Under the pieces are notes generated by a model, which was not told the DNA's origin, did no database searches, and was given only the letters and a program-made list of their open reading frames with translations. Positions 52,277 to 59,855 of a DNA stretch of 64,000 nucleotides are shown here, in pieces. A program made the position numbers and the translations under genes. Source of the stretch: Terriglobia bacterium (lineage in GTDB: Bacteria; Acidobacteriota; Terriglobia; Terriglobales; Acidobacteriaceae); contig JAIQFA010000015.1 of NCBI GenBank assembly GCA_020073525.1, positions 18,288 through 82,287 of the forward strand. Direction: 5' to 3'. How positions within the stretch are numbered: the stretch's first letter is position 1; every line of letters begins with the position of its first letter.

Positions 52277-54109
52277 CTACTGGCGAAGCTTGACGAGTTC
52301 CAAGCCGGTATCGGCGTGGTAGTCCAGGTCGGCTTGGTCGGTGAAGACCGCGCCATGCACGTCGCCGCCAGCTTCCGTGGCGGTAGTGTTGCCATTATGG
52401 GGAGCGCCGGCAACGCCGGTCGGCGTGAAGTGAGAGTGAAACACGTGCAGACCGGTTTCACCCGTGCACAGTCCGGTTGTGTCGGTGCAGATAAACGGAA
52501 CGAAATCGGCAGTCGTACTGTTGACTTCGTTCTGGGCTGCCGTTACCAGGGTTTGCGTGTTGGTCAGGTTGACACCAGTGGCGTCGGTGACCGCACGAAT
52601 GATCGACCACGCGCCGTAGGACCCGTTGCGAACGTTGGGCAGAGAAGTACCGCCAGGGGCAGTGCAAGGCGCCACGCACACGGGCATTTGTCCAGGGCCG
52701 TAGGTCACACCGTCCGAGACGTAGGTGCCGTAGGCTTGGTTGATAGGATCTACTCCATCCAGCGTGAGGTAACGACCGTGGCCAGCCGAACCCCCGATGG
52801 GGTTCACATTGCCAAAGGAGAAGAAGGTGTAGCCGATACTGTCCGCAAGGTTCTTGACACCGCCGGCACCGCTCACGCCACCGATTTCAGCGCCAGTACC
52901 AATGGCACGTTGGCGGACCGAGCCACCCGGACCGGGTAGGAACAGCGGATCGGGGCAGTTCGAACCCAGCGCGCAGGCATTGCCAAGGTCGACACCGGTT
53001 TCCTGTGATGCGGATTTCGGGATTTCCTTCAACGTCTCCGTGGTGCGGAACACGTTGAACTCCGTGGTCGTCATCGTGCCCGAAAGGGGCTCGCGCAGAA
53101 TTGGGAAAAACGGCGGGTTCGAGCCAATGCCTTGTAGAGCCGCAGTGAGCGACGGGTCAAGGTCCTGTGCGCGACCAAGCGTGCCGTTGAAAGCCAGGGC
53201 GGCGGCAAAGCGGCTAAGGTTCTTGAACGCTGGGTTGCCGTCCGGACCAAGCGCTCCCAAGCCGTTGGCGTTGGTGGAGTTGAACACAAACATGATGGGC
53301 TCCGCGCCCACCTCTATGGTCTTGTACTTCCAAGCTTTCAGGCCGGTAAATTGATCCGTGCCGGTGATGGCATACTGTACCGGAACCGATCGGCCACCCT
53401 GTGTGCCGTAAATTGGGCAGCCCAAGTTAGCGCTAACGGTCCAGCTGTCAGGCGCCTGGAAACAGGTAGCGTTAGCGGCGGTGCCGTAGCCCAAGCCAGC
53501 GCCGCTGACATTGAAGGGTGCCAGAATTCGGTTGACCTCGAACTTGGCGTCTTCCGGACGTACGTCGCTGATGGCTGCGGTGAAGGCTGTCTGCGCGGCG
53601 GAGAGTACGGCCTGCGGAATGCCCGTGGTTTCGTCCGCCTGCGTCGTGCCCTTCTGCCGGTTCAACAGGATCACGGAGGGAACCTTGTTTTGTCCACCAG
53701 TGGTCAGAGCACCTGAGTCAATCTGCTGCGTGGCGCGCGGAACGGCAAAGAACAAGCGTTGGCCCACAATCGTGTCCACGCTGAGGTACGACCAGACCTT
53801 GATCGGGCTGGTGTTGTTGTCCCATGCGATGAAAAAGGTTCCAGCCTCGGGTGGAATGGAGCTATTCCGGGTATCCACGCCCTGCGCCCAGTTCTGGTTA
53901 TCGGCGGAGTTCTTGCCGCTGGCGCTCCAGTGCCGGCAATCGCTGCCGGCACGCGAAGAACACAAATCCGTAAATGCTGCCGCTGAAATTGAATTGAACA
54001 TGGCAGACGAACCGACGCCCACAAACTGTACCTGGGCGTTGGCTACGGAAGCCAGTCCGACGATTGCGGCCAGAACCACGGCCGCGAAAAGTGCTTTTGT
54101 TCCTCTCAT
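52277..54109 (-). CDS. Large exported PstS-like substrate-binding protein
   Basis: A 610-residue exported protein with signal peptide ALFAAVVLAAIVGLASVANAQ. Segments match the phosphate-binding PstS/PBP-like fold: VQFVGVGSSAMFNSISAAAF at the mature N-terminus, VGAEPIMFVFNSTNANGLG, LAFNGTLGRAQDL and FPILREPLSGTMTTTEFNVFR, the region that holds the anion loop in PstS (ReplSGT). A C-terminal IGYTFFSFGN segment also fits. It is almost twice the length of PstS, with long insertions and several cysteine pairs. No pstCAB genes are adjacent, so it may bind phosphate or a phospho-compound outside an ABC system. AAGGAG lies eight bases before the ATG. Four Pho-box-like half-sites lie upstream. Confidence 0.75.
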   Translation of the reverse strand: MRGTKALFAAVVLAAIVGLASVANAQVQFVGVGSSAMFNSISAAAFTDLCSSRAGSDCRHWSASGKNSADNQNWAQGVDTRNSSIPPEAGTFFIAWDNNTSPIKVWSYLSVDTIVGQRLFFAVPRATQQIDSGALTTGGQNKVPSVILLNRQKGTTQADETTGIPQAVLSAAQTAFTAAISDVRPEDAKFEVNRILAPFNVSGAGLGYGTAANATCFQAPDSWTVSANLGCPIYGTQGGRSVPVQYAITGTDQFTGLKAWKYKTIEVGAEPIMFVFNSTNANGLGALGPDGNPAFKNLSRFAAALAFNGTLGRAQDLDPSLTAALQGIGSNPPFFPILREPLSGTMTTTEFNVFRTTETLKEIPKSASQETGVDLGNACALGSNCPDPLFLPGPGGSVRQRAIGTGAEIGGVSGAGGVKNLADSIGYTFFSFGNVNPIGGSAGHGRYLTLDGVDPINQAYGTYVSDGVTYGPGQMPVCVAPCTAPGGTSLPNVRNGSYGAWSIIRAVTDATGVNLTNTQTLVTAAQNEVNSTTADFVPFICTDTTGLCTGETGLHVFHSHFTPTGVAGAPHNGNTTATEAGGDVHGAVFTDQADLDYHADTGLELVKLRQ

Positions 54110-54296
54110 CTCGATTTTCTCCTTAGAGCTTTGATCAGAAATTTGTCTTGTTGGAGCATCGCTTGTAGCCCGGACCCGCCCTGGCGCCCGGTTGAATCCC
54201 TGCCCTGGACGCTGCAGAAGAAACAGCATCCCGCGCACTTGCTACACCACCGAAACTTCGGGGGGAACGAAATTTCCGTGGATCGAGTGCGAGAGA

Positions 54297-54352
54297 ACTA
54301 TCCATGAGGGCTGTTAATCGGAAATGACAGTAAGATGAACGGCAAGTTAAAT
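54297..54352 (-). promoter_or_regulatory. Pho-box array and -10 of the PstS-like gene
   Basis: On the minus strand, half-sites ATTTAAC (54352-54346), CGTTCAT (54341-54335), CTGTCAT (54330-54324) and GATTAAC (54319-54313) are spaced by exactly 11 bases. The third equals the E. coli Pho half-site. Ten bases beyond the last one is GATAGT, a reasonable -10 hexamer. The gene start is about 190 bases further on. Confidence 0.65.
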
Positions 54353-54405
54353 TCCGAGACCATCGATTCCGAGTTCGTACCATTGTCGATTTCCCACCAG
54401 CTTAT

Positions 54406-54470
54406 GGAGCAACGGGCGCCCTCGCCCGTCCCGCCATATCCTCCGGACGGGCGAGGACGCCCGTCGCTCC
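54406..54470. repeat. Palindromic intergenic repeat (GGAGC/GCTCC arms)
   Basis: GGAGCAACGGGCG at 54406-54418 pairs with CGCCCGTCGCTCC ending at 54470 (one mismatch position), and CTCGCCCGTCC pairs with GGACGGGCGAG inside. Same GGGCG family as 1029 and 51035. Confidence 0.8.
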
Positions 54471-54499
54471 ACCACCTGCAACTATTCGTCGCACATCTT

Positions 54500-55375
54500 T
54501 TAGTTGACGACTTGAGACAAGCTCTTCGAGACCGTGGCGAATCCTGCGCCCACGAACTTCGCGCTGATATGGGTCGAACCAGTCTTCAATGAAGACACGG
54601 TGATCGATGCGACTCCGCTTGCGACCGGCACTACTCCGAGTACCGTAGTGCCGGCTTTGAACGTAACGTTGCCGACTGGGGCTGTTCCCGTGGCGGTAAC
54701 TGCCGCGGTAAAAGTAACGGGCTCACCCTGGACGGATGGATTCTGCGAAGAAACCAGAACCATCGACGTGGGCAGTGCGCTCCCTAAGTGCATAATGCCG
54801 ATTGCCAGGTAATCGGGGACACCGGCGAAGCTAATTGATCCGGCAGTCTTGCTCAGCGGCACACCCACCGTAGACCAGACGCACATCTTGTAGGTGTTGC
54901 ATCCTGAGTTATTCACGGGCAACGTTATGCTGGCAAGAATCGTGCCCGTACCATTAGGCCCGGAATAGACCGTCGCACTTCCGGTCTGTAACGCTGAGTA
55001 GTAGAACCACAAGGCAGTCTGAACGCCGTTCGTCGCCGTGATGGTCGTGACGTTGCCGGTCTGGAAAAACATGACCGGGCCGCCACCGGGATTCCCGATG
55101 AAGTTACCTGAACCACCTTTGCTGGCCGAAATAATGGTCTGCGCGTTCGAGGTGAACTGGAGGCCATAGTTCGGCCCCGGTCCCGACCCCAGGCTTCCCT
55201 GTCCTCCATCGTAAAACTGGTTGATGAATTCCAGGTTTTTCAGGCGGCCAAAATTGACCACGCCCTTGGTTTGCGCTTGCGACCGTGTCGGAAAGAGCGC
55301 GGGGAAAAGTACGGGGGCCAGCGCCAGAAAGAGGGCAATGAATCGAATTCGAGAGCGGGGCACAGATTTCTCCAT
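54500..55375 (-). CDS. Exported protein with C-terminal Ig-like domain
   Basis: A 291-residue secreted protein. The signal sequence (IRFIALFLALAPVLFPALFPTRSQA) is followed by a beta-rich domain (NLEFINQFYDGGQGSLGSGPGPNYGLQFTSNAQ, IGNPGGGPVMFFQTGN, VYSGPNGTGTILASITLP) that resembles secreted acidobacterial proteins of the PEP-CTERM-associated kind. The last 85 residues form one Ig-like domain (SSQNPSVQGEPVTFTAAVTATG...SVNVTFKAG type). No PEP-CTERM sorting tail is seen. It is divergent from the TonB receptor and shares its upstream region, so it may share regulation. Confidence 0.7.
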   Translation of the reverse strand: MEKSVPRSRIRFIALFLALAPVLFPALFPTRSQAQTKGVVNFGRLKNLEFINQFYDGGQGSLGSGPGPNYGLQFTSNAQTIISASKGGSGNFIGNPGGGPVMFFQTGNVTTITATNGVQTALWFYYSALQTGSATVYSGPNGTGTILASITLPVNNSGCNTYKMCVWSTVGVPLSKTAGSISFAGVPDYLAIGIMHLGSALPTSMVLVSSQNPSVQGEPVTFTAAVTATGTAPVGNVTFKAGTTVLGVVPVASGVASITVSSLKTGSTHISAKFVGAGFATVSKSLSQVVN

Positions 55376-55524
55376 GAACGGGGAATCTTCCGAACGTGTC
55401 ACTTTCCGCGCTCATTGTTACGCCCGAATTACGGCGATGTTAAAGGACCGTAAATTCTTGTCCGCGCCCGTGCCAGCACGGAGAGTGGCGCCCCCACGAA
55501 ACGTGGGCAATGCTTTACTTACGA

Positions 55525-55580
55525 TCTTCACTTGAAATTAACCCAGGCGTCACACTGCCGTAACAATTCTCCGGTACCAC
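55525..55580 (+). promoter_or_regulatory. Candidate Pho-box array of the TonB receptor gene
   Basis: Half-sites TCTTCAC (55525-55531), AATTAAC (55536-55542), GCGTCAC (55547-55553) and CCGTAAC (55558-55564) are spaced by 11 bases. A weak -10, TACCAC (55575-55580), lies 10 bases beyond. This would put the transcript start near 55587, which supports the GTG start at 55611. Confidence 0.55.
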
Positions 55581-55610
55581 TTAGTTCCTTTGGTTCGAGG
55601 TATATTTCTT

Positions 55611-58600
55611 GTGAAGACCCAAAACTTTCTTTTGCATTTTGCGTCATTTTTCCTGGTCCTACCTGTTTTGGCGCTGGCGCAAGTACCCGCCGGTCCCGAT
55701 CTCGTTCCCCCGACGGCGCAAATTCCCGATCCGCCAGCCGGAGCGAAGCAGCCGAACACTCAGGCAACCGAGGCTGCGGTTTCGCTCAAACCGGCGCCGC
55801 ACAAAGAGTCCGAGGTGCAGATTTACGGCGCCGTCACCGATCAGTCGAGCGCAGTGGTTCCCAATGCGACCGTCACGCTCAGCGGCCCATCAGTCGCGCC
55901 TCAGACCACCACCACCAACGCGCAAGGTCAGTACTTCGTCAACGCAGCTCCTGGAACCTATACCCTCAAAATCGCCGCCAAGGGGTTCAAGGAATTCACC
56001 ACTGAAAATCTAAACCTCGTCGCCAACCAGGAACTTGAAATGGATGGCGCGCTCGAACCCGCCGCAGCCAGTCCCGAGAAAGTCGAGGTAGTGGGCGAGA
56101 GCGTTGGCCACGTCGAAACCGAAAAAGCCGAGGTCAACGAGGTCATCACTTCAAAGCAGGTCGAGGAGACTCCGCTGAACGGCCGCAATTTCGTCAGCAT
56201 GCTGACCTTCGCGCCCGGCGTCAGCAACCAGAGTGGACAAGATGAGGCTTTGGTCGGCGTCAAGGGCAGCGTCAAGTTCAGCGTCAACGGCGGACGCGTC
56301 GAATACAACACCTTCAGCGTGGATGGCGCCGATGTTCTCCACGCTGGCATCCACGGCAGCGAAAGCACGCTGGTGGTCTATCCCAGCCTCGACGCCATCA
56401 ACGAAATGAAGGTTCTAACCTCAAACTATGGCGCTCAATACGGCCGCAGCGCCTCGGGAACCATCCTGGTCGACACCAAGACCGGTGGCTCTACTTTGCA
56501 CGGCAGCGCCTACTACTACGGCCGCAACGAAATTTTCAACTCTCGAAACTATTTCGATGAGACGCTGCGCGCCCCGGTTTATCGCAAGAATGATTTCGGC
56601 GGCACCATTGGAGGCCCGATATTTATTCCCAAGCTCTATCCCCGGAAGGACCGCACCTTCTTCTTTTTCTCCGAGGAGTTCCGCCTGGAGAAAGATCCCA
56701 CTGACAACAATTTCAACCAGGCTGTGCCTTCGCTCCAGGAGCGCCCGTCGTTGCGCACGAACGCGGACGGCACCCAATATGTGGGCGCCGATTTCAGCGA
56801 CGTGTGCCCAGTATTGCCGCCAAACGTTGCTATCGCCTCCTTCAACCCGGTGCAGTTTCCCGACTGCCCTCACATCCATGCCGGCACGACCTTGCCCTAT
56901 AACATCGTCGGCTACAACGACAGCACTCACAGCGGCAATCCCACTATCGATCCCATCGGAGCTGCCCTGGCAGGCTCCGGCACGCTCAATCTTCCGAATG
57001 TAGGCAATGTGAAGGCTTCAGGGATGATTCCGCTCCCGAATTCTTCCTTTGGGTGCAACTCCACCGTGGGTTCTTGTTACGACTTCGCCTTCGCGCAGCC
57101 GACTTACTGGCGCGAAGAGTTACTCCGCGTTGACCACGACATCAAGCCGGGCAAACTGCGAGCTTCCTTCCGGTACATCCACGACTCCTGGGACACGACG
57201 GAGGCTCGGCCGATCTGGGGTTACGTGCGAAACAGTTTTCCGACTGTACAAGGCCGCTTGTTTGGACCCGGCACAAGTTCCGTGGCTCACCTCACACAAA
57301 CCATATCGAGTTCGCTGCTCAACGAGGTGATCGTAAGCTACACGGCCTCGCACATCAGCCTGGCCTCGCGTCCTGCGCCGAATGTAAACATCGACCGACC
57401 GGCTGCATTGGATGGCTTGCAGGGATATCTCTTCAACAACCAATTTGGCGGCAAGTACTCGGGCATCACCCTCGCACCCGGCAACCTCGCTTACGGCGGC
57501 GGTTTCTCAGTGGATCCGGGCTACGCCCCCTGGCAACTGGCAAATCCGACCTGGAGCGGGCGCGATGACCTCAGCAAAGTCATTCACCACCACACCCTCC
57601 AGGCGGGTCTGCAAGTGATCTTCGGCCAAAGAAACGAAATCAATGCCACCAATGGACCCAACACAGGCGACGTACAAGGTCTGTTGAGCTTCAGCAATTT
57701 TGGTAATGCCAATTTCTTCACTGGGAACGAATACGCCAACCTTCTGACCGGCGCCGTCAGTTCTTACCAGCAGGACAGCGCGCAGTTCAAGTATCACAAC
57801 CGCTACGAAATCTATGAACCTTATGTCCAGGATGACTGGAAGGTCAACTCGCGCCTGACGCTGAACATGGGAATTCGCTTCAGCGTGTTCGGCAACTATC
57901 ACGAGAACAATGAGCAGGCGTGGAACTGGGATCCCACCAAGTACGTGACCCCCGATCCAAATCTGAAGTTTGCGCAGGACGGCCGCCTGATCTACAAGCA
58001 CCGGCCGATTCCAGTTCCAACCGGCCCCGGCGACGTCAGCCCTTACCTCATCAACGGATTGGTCGAATGCGGAACCGTCGCTTCCGGCGTGCCCTCGACC
58101 TGCATGAAGCCGCACAAATTCAATCCCGCGCCGAGAATCGGATTTGCCTTCGATCCGCGAGGAGATGGCCGCACCTCGATCCGCGGCGGCTACGGCGTCT
58201 TTTTTGAACATGGCACGGGAAGTGAAGCCAACACGGGGTCACTGGTCGGAAGCGCTCCGCTCAATTTCACGATGACCCAGTTGGCCCCAGCCGGACTACC
58301 CGATGCCTATCCTTGCATTGGCGGCATTGGCGGGCCCAGCAACTGTGTGTCGGGAACGGGCGCCTATCCGATTGACGTAACCTCGATTCCCCGCAAAGCG
58401 ATCTGGCCGTACGTGCAGCAGTGGAGCTTTGGGGTGCAGCGCGAACTCTCCCACAGCGTTGTGCTGGGAATGGCGTACGTGGGAAGCAAAGGAACGCACC
58501 TGACCGCCGTGCAGCAACCGAATGCCTTCCCGGCAGTCACATCGAAACCTGACAGTGGCATTCTGCTCGACGGAAATCCTTACGGTCCGAACCAGCCCAT

Positions 58601-59726
58601 CGTCAATTCACAAGTGCTCCAAACTTTCGACTGCGTTAATCAGGGCACCCTCAACAAACCGGTTTTCAAGGTCAATGGTGTGGCCATCAACAAGAACCAG
58701 CCGGCTTTCATCAATATGGTGGCCGCTTGCGAATACTACGACGAGCAGGGCCTGCTGCCGATCAACGCGTATCGTCCATACTTCGGCCTGCAGAAGATTT
58801 ATTCTCTGGCCAACGTCGCCGACTCGAACTACCACGCCTTCCAGGCTACATTGCGCCACACCCGCGGCCCGCTCACCGTGGATATGTCCTACACCTACAG
58901 CCACTCCATTGACGATTCCTCGGATCGCAACGACACGACGATTGTGAACCCGCTGGTAGTGGCCGCCAACAAGGCCAGTTCGAACTTCGATCAGCGCCAT
59001 CTGGTCAACATCAACTACACCTGGACGCTCCCGAATCTCAAATTCGATTCGAACCGGGTGCGCGCATGGGCAAATGATGAGCCTGTATCCGAGGCGCCAG
59101 CCTCCTCGGGCTTCTTCGACCGCCTCGCGACGAACCTTCTCGCCGGCTGGGCGCTCTCGGGCGTGACCACGATTCAGAGTGGGACTCCGTTTACCGTCAT
59201 CAATGACGGATATGCCGCCCTCGGCATTTCCGTTCCTGACAACGCCGGCGTCGCGAGCGGGATATCTTCGGTCGCTTCCTTCCCCGATGTGGTCGGCGAC
59301 ATTCACGCCTTGGCGCCGGCCGGGGCCAACAACCCGAAGAGCTTTGGGCCGACGCTGGGAAATCCCGCGGCCTTCGCAGCTCCACGCGGACTGACCTTCG
59401 GCAATGCCGGACGCAACCTGATGAACAACCCCGCACGTTGGAACTTCGATATGACGCTGACGAAGTCGTTCAAGGTAACGGAGGGCACCCATCTCGAGTT
59501 CCGGTCGGAAGTTTTCAACGTCTTCAACAATACCCAGTTTCGCGTTTACGACCCCAGCCCGAATTTCGGAAACAGCGCTAGCAACACAGTCAGTTGTTAC
59601 GGAATTCAAGCATTCAACGCAGCGGGCGACACGCAAACCGACTGCCTGACCGGCAATGCGTTCCTACACCCGGTCAATGCTCATCGTCCGCGCACCATGC
59701 AGTTTGCCTTGAAACTCAGCTTCTAG
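55611..59726 (+). CDS. TonB-dependent receptor with carboxypeptidase-regulatory N-terminal domain
   Basis: A 1371-residue outer-membrane receptor of the Oar-like acidobacterial type. A signal peptide (FLLHFASFFLVLPVLALAQ) is followed by a carboxypeptidase-regulatory-like domain (QIYGAVTDQSSAVVPNATVTLSG, about residues 65-150), a plug domain (VNEVITSKQVEETPLNGRNFVSMLTFAPGV) and a very long barrel ending in a C-terminal aromatic residue (QFALKLSF). Such receptors import large or scarce molecules with TonB energy. The GTG at 55611 is chosen over a TTG at 55590 from the promoter position. The Pho-box-like array suggests induction by phosphate limitation (inference). Confidence 0.9.
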   Translation: MKTQNFLLHFASFFLVLPVLALAQVPAGPDLVPPTAQIPDPPAGAKQPNTQATEAAVSLKPAPHKESEVQIYGAVTDQSSAVVPNATVTLSGPSVAPQTTTTNAQGQYFVNAAPGTYTLKIAAKGFKEFTTENLNLVANQELEMDGALEPAAASPEKVEVVGESVGHVETEKAEVNEVITSKQVEETPLNGRNFVSMLTFAPGVSNQSGQDEALVGVKGSVKFSVNGGRVEYNTFSVDGADVLHAGIHGSESTLVVYPSLDAINEMKVLTSNYGAQYGRSASGTILVDTKTGGSTLHGSAYYYGRNEIFNSRNYFDETLRAPVYRKNDFGGTIGGPIFIPKLYPRKDRTFFFFSEEFRLEKDPTDNNFNQAVPSLQERPSLRTNADGTQYVGADFSDVCPVLPPNVAIASFNPVQFPDCPHIHAGTTLPYNIVGYNDSTHSGNPTIDPIGAALAGSGTLNLPNVGNVKASGMIPLPNSSFGCNSTVGSCYDFAFAQPTYWREELLRVDHDIKPGKLRASFRYIHDSWDTTEARPIWGYVRNSFPTVQGRLFGPGTSSVAHLTQTISSSLLNEVIVSYTASHISLASRPAPNVNIDRPAALDGLQGYLFNNQFGGKYSGITLAPGNLAYGGGFSVDPGYAPWQLANPTWSGRDDLSKVIHHHTLQAGLQVIFGQRNEINATNGPNTGDVQGLLSFSNFGNANFFTGNEYANLLTGAVSSYQQDSAQFKYHNRYEIYEPYVQDDWKVNSRLTLNMGIRFSVFGNYHENNEQAWNWDPTKYVTPDPNLKFAQDGRLIYKHRPIPVPTGPGDVSPYLINGLVECGTVASGVPSTCMKPHKFNPAPRIGFAFDPRGDGRTSIRGGYGVFFEHGTGSEANTGSLVGSAPLNFTMTQLAPAGLPDAYPCIGGIGGPSNCVSGTGAYPIDVTSIPRKAIWPYVQQWSFGVQRELSHSVVLGMAYVGSKGTHLTAVQQPNAFPAVTSKPDSGILLDGNPYGPNQPIVNSQVLQTFDCVNQGTLNKPVFKVNGVAINKNQPAFINMVAACEYYDEQGLLPINAYRPYFGLQKIYSLANVADSNYHAFQATLRHTRGPLTVDMSYTYSHSIDDSSDRNDTTIVNPLVVAANKASSNFDQRHLVNINYTWTLPNLKFDSNRVRAWANDEPVSEAPASSGFFDRLATNLLAGWALSGVTTIQSGTPFTVINDGYAALGISVPDNAGVASGISSVASFPDVVGDIHALAPAGANNPKSFGPTLGNPAAFAAPRGLTFGNAGRNLMNNPARWNFDMTLTKSFKVTEGTHLEFRSEVFNVFNNTQFRVYDPSPNFGNSASNTVSCYGIQAFNAAGDTQTDCLTGNAFLHPVNAHRPRTMQFALKLSF

Positions 59727-59754
59727 AGTTTCGTATCAGGGCATCACTAGTTTT

Positions 59755-59817
59755 GTATCAGGCATCGCTTTAGCGATGCCGATAGTTCTTCGAAATCAGA
59801 CGCCCCTTTAGGGGCCA
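59755..59817. repeat. Dispersed intergenic repeat (GTATCAGGCATCGC type)
   Basis: GTATCAGGCATCGCTTTAGC followed by GATGCC, a 20-base middle, then CAGACGCCCCTTTAGGGGCC. It is the second copy of the unit at 23461-23523. A truncated copy of its first 14 bases (GTATCAGGGCATCA) stands just before it at 59733-59746. Confidence 0.85.
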
Positions 59818-59855
59818 GACAACGCGACGTTTTCCAGCAGGGAGAGATCGATTTC

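Larger units (their letters stand above)
54110..54499. other. Intergenic region upstream of the PstS-like gene
   Basis: 390 bases. It holds the leader of the PstS-like gene, the Pho-box-like array (54313-54352) and the palindromic repeat (54406-54470). I see no other gene or RNA in it. Confidence 0.6.

Noticed and set aside
11941..54470. The many palindromic repeats considered as a CRISPR array
   Set aside because: They are single, widely separated intergenic copies of different families, without regular spacers or cas genes.
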